From Apostichopus japonicus (Eukaryota > Echinodermata > Holothuroidea > Aspidochirotida > Stichopodidae): DNA of 64,000 nucleotides. The translations under genes and the position numbers were made by a program. The notes below the pieces were generated by a model, which had not been told where the DNA came from, did not search any database, and was given only the letters and a program-made list of their open reading frames with translations. The DNA is taken from positions 258,501 through 322,500 of the forward strand of contig NC_092577.1 in the NCBI RefSeq assembly GCF_037975245.1. Reading direction: 5' to 3'. Positions within the stretch are counted from its first letter, which is position 1. Every line of letters starts with the position of its first letter. This document shows positions 63,001 to 64,000 of this stretch, piece after piece.

Positions 63001-63872
63001 CCCCTCTTCCCAACTCCATGCATGTTCGCGAACTTATTGCAATGTTAACTGAGGTACTGTATACTGTAGGTGCATACTGTAAAAATACTGTACTGTTCTG
63101 TAAACACTGATTTTTCAGAATTATTATAAGTGCATTGAATAGTCAAAAGTTTCAGCTACAATAATCCTTTGAGAGAAAGAAACTCTCCAAGAATCCTAAG
63201 ATATTTAGCCAGCTAAGATTTTGTAAAGTAACTCTAACCGTATTTTGCAGTCTGTACTAAAGAGCAATGATTCAAGAGACACGTGAATCCGACGGCTCGG
63301 TATGACTCTACTAGCCGCACTATACATTTCATGAACCCTACACCCTATATGTATACTATCTAGCCGCACTATACATTCTATGTTTGGTAGTTAGACATTT
63401 CATGAACCCTAGACCCTATATATATACTATGGCCGCACTACATTCTATGATTGGTAGTTAGACATCTCATGAACCCTAGACCATATTTGTATACTATCTA
63501 GCAGCACTATACATTCTATGTTTGGTATAGTTAGACATTACATGAACCTTAGACCCTATATGTACATTATTTATCGGTATTCCCCCTTCTTTCTAGTTGT
63601 ATCAGTGGTAACGTCAAGGATTTTGCTCAATCTTCGTATCTGAATTCGTCGGTAGACAAAGACCCCTTTAGATTTTGCAGAATATATATACAGACTGACT
63701 AAAGTTAACATCACATGTTGATTTGTCTCACCAATATATCCAAGCGTCTCCCAATTAATACCGTTAAAGCCCATAACAACCGCATGAGAACCAATAATGG
63801 CCCCCACTACACCGTGAGTAGCTGCAACAGGTAGCTGCATTACAGTAGCTATAATGACCCACGTACCACTAG
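59766..63872 (-). CDS. SLC20/PiT-like phosphate transporter family gene, 3' part (7 exons)
   Basis: Seven - strand exons (63872-63732, 62794-62709, 62372-62276, 61977-61810, 61118-60968, 60416-60231, 60012-59766) join in phase with GT-AG junctions to ~357 codons and a stop. The order matches the Pho-4/PiT family: LPVAATHGVVGAIIGSH, WAASPFLSG, a short hydrophilic loop (~60 residues, against >200 in human PiT), SSFAYGSIIVS, PLITIWNVYQ, LTPIVPS with MELG, SNLGLPISSTQCKVG and LAWIVTLPVSGVLAAGI. PiT proteins are Na+ or H+ phosphate symporters of the cell membrane. Oddly, the C-terminal GANDVAN-type signature is GSIIVSI, losing the conserved Asp and Asn, and the TH of the second PVSTTH motif is TQ. 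The 5' half lies beyond the window. Probably a divergent intact paralogue; function unproven. Confidence 0.85.
60231..60416 (-). CDS. PiT-like gene, penultimate exon
   Basis: Encodes ISVEPLITIWNVYQEADGQA through GGREVTKTMGERLTPIVPS plus two bases. The acceptor's pyrimidine tract is a (CTT)n microsatellite (AGA/AAG repeat at 60418-60442 on +). The donor is AG|GTAAGC. The motif G-R-x-V-x-x-T-M-G-x-x-L-T-P-I is PiT-typical. Confidence 0.87.
60968..61118 (-). CDS. PiT-like gene, exon with end of the loop and altered signature
   Basis: Encodes the acidic loop end (KEEVNEADDEDVEGVFKPLL) and the helix VVVLSSFAYGSIIV that corresponds to the family's SFAHG(A/G)NDV(A/S)N helix. The acceptor is CTTCCGTAG and the donor AG|GTAAAA; the phases fit both neighbours. 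Confidence 0.8.
61810..61977 (-). CDS. PiT-like gene, exon with TM segment and loop start
   Basis: Encodes FDLVGISWYSALVCSLFIAM, a hydrophobic helix ending in RLVIIPRSYPG, and the hydrophilic loop start through NDAP. The acceptor is CTTTTCAG and the donor A|GTAAGG, phase 1. Confidence 0.82.
62217..62231. repeat. Poly-C tract
   Basis: A homopolymer run of C, with only one break near its start, in an intron of the PiT-like gene (poly-G on its sense strand), 45 bp past a donor site. Confidence 0.8.
62276..62372 (-). CDS. PiT-like gene, exon with LPAWYFLAIFFNLLM helix
   Basis: Encodes NSPYKAMVMSLPAWYFLAIF followed by FNLLMASVLNKA, which corresponds to the G-L-R-A-L-P-x-F-Y-x-x-x-x-x-x-N-L-F segment of PiT proteins. 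The acceptor is TTCCTTAG and the donor GCAT|GTAAGT. Confidence 0.82.
62709..62794 (-). CDS. PiT-like gene, exon with WAASPFLSG motif
   Basis: Encodes LAWAASPFLSGILAIVFYNV and ILYTVLRR, which fits the W-x-x-S-P-x-L-S-G motif and following helix of PiT proteins. The acceptor is CTGATTTCAG and the donor AGG|GTAAGT, phase 0. Confidence 0.84.
63290..63565. repeat. ~69-bp tandem repeat in a PiT-like gene intron, ~4 copies
   Basis: GCCGCACTATACATTCTATG, TTTGGTAGTTAGACATTTC and ATGAACCCTAGACCCTATAT recur in order with small indels, between exons at 62709-62794 and 63732-63872. Confidence 0.85.
63732..63872 (-). CDS. PiT-like gene, first exon in window
   Basis: Encodes SGTWVIIATVMQLPVAATHG then VVGAIIGSHAVVMGFNGINW and ETLGYI: the N-terminal-half P-(I/V)-S-x-T-H-x-x-V-G-A motif, with Ala where Ser is usual. 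The acceptor TCTCATTACAG lies at 63873-63883, so upstream exons lie beyond 63.9 kb. Confidence 0.85.
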
Positions 63873-64000
63873 CTGTAATGAGATAAAATTATGATAATCG
63901 TCATCATTATCGTCATCATCCTGTATTAATATACAAATACTGCTGTCATGGTACTATACACGAATATTCTCAATCAGGGCATAAAGAAGTTGTTCTAAAA

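Overview
The window looks like nuclear DNA from a marine invertebrate animal. Its genes are split by long introns with GT-AG junctions, it carries DIRS-type and LINE retroelement remnants, and there are no bacterial-style gene blocks. An echinoderm (for example a sea cucumber or sea urchin) is my best guess, from the AT-rich, TAGGCCTA-rich intergenic DNA and the kind of genes and repeats present. This is inference; no sequence search was possible.

Two genes can be supported. The first, on the + strand (coding exons 13209-47465), encodes a short membrane-anchored relative of the glucosidase II beta subunit. It has an N-terminal signal anchor, the GIIbeta-N/LDLa-like calcium-binding motifs, and a C-terminal MRH (mannose 6-phosphate receptor homology) domain. 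Five coding exons join in phase to give 309 codons. The second, on the - strand (59766-63872, running off the right edge), is the 3' part of an SLC20/PiT (Pho-4) phosphate-transporter family gene. Seven exons are in phase, but the hallmark GANDVAN-type signature of the C-terminal half is replaced.

The rest is dominated by tandem repeats. I count about 25 distinct families (units of 18 to ~330 bp) covering roughly 40 kb, or over 60% of the window. The largest are a 50-bp minisatellite filling most of intron 1 (about 14.15-27.05 kb, ~257 copies), a 54-bp array at the start of intron 2 (27.37-31.97 kb, ~85 copies), a 57-bp array at the end of intron 4 (43.14-47.34 kb, ~73 copies) and a 51-bp array downstream of the first gene (49.95-52.05 kb, ~41 copies).

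Layout: 1-12 kb is intergenic, with several minisatellites, a ~0.8 kb foldback element (1797-2585), a LINE 3' fragment (about 3.1 kb) and an old ~1.4 kb element with ~220-bp inverted ends (4.5-5.9 kb). From 12.1 to 47.5 kb lies the GIIbeta/MRH-like gene; its second intron carries a decayed DIRS-type retrotransposon (33.6-36.5 kb) and a small inverted-repeat element (38.63-39.03 kb). From 47.5 to 59.7 kb is repeat-rich intergenic DNA. From 59.77 to 63.87 kb is the PiT-like gene.

The most striking pattern is where the arrays sit. In three of the four coding-region introns of the first gene, the tandem unit includes the exon end and the 5' splice site, so the donor was copied 3 to ~85 times. Three further arrays inside the DIRS remnant are amplified pieces of that element's own coding sequence. 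Both suggest that arrays here arise by duplicating whatever short local sequence is present, splice donors included.
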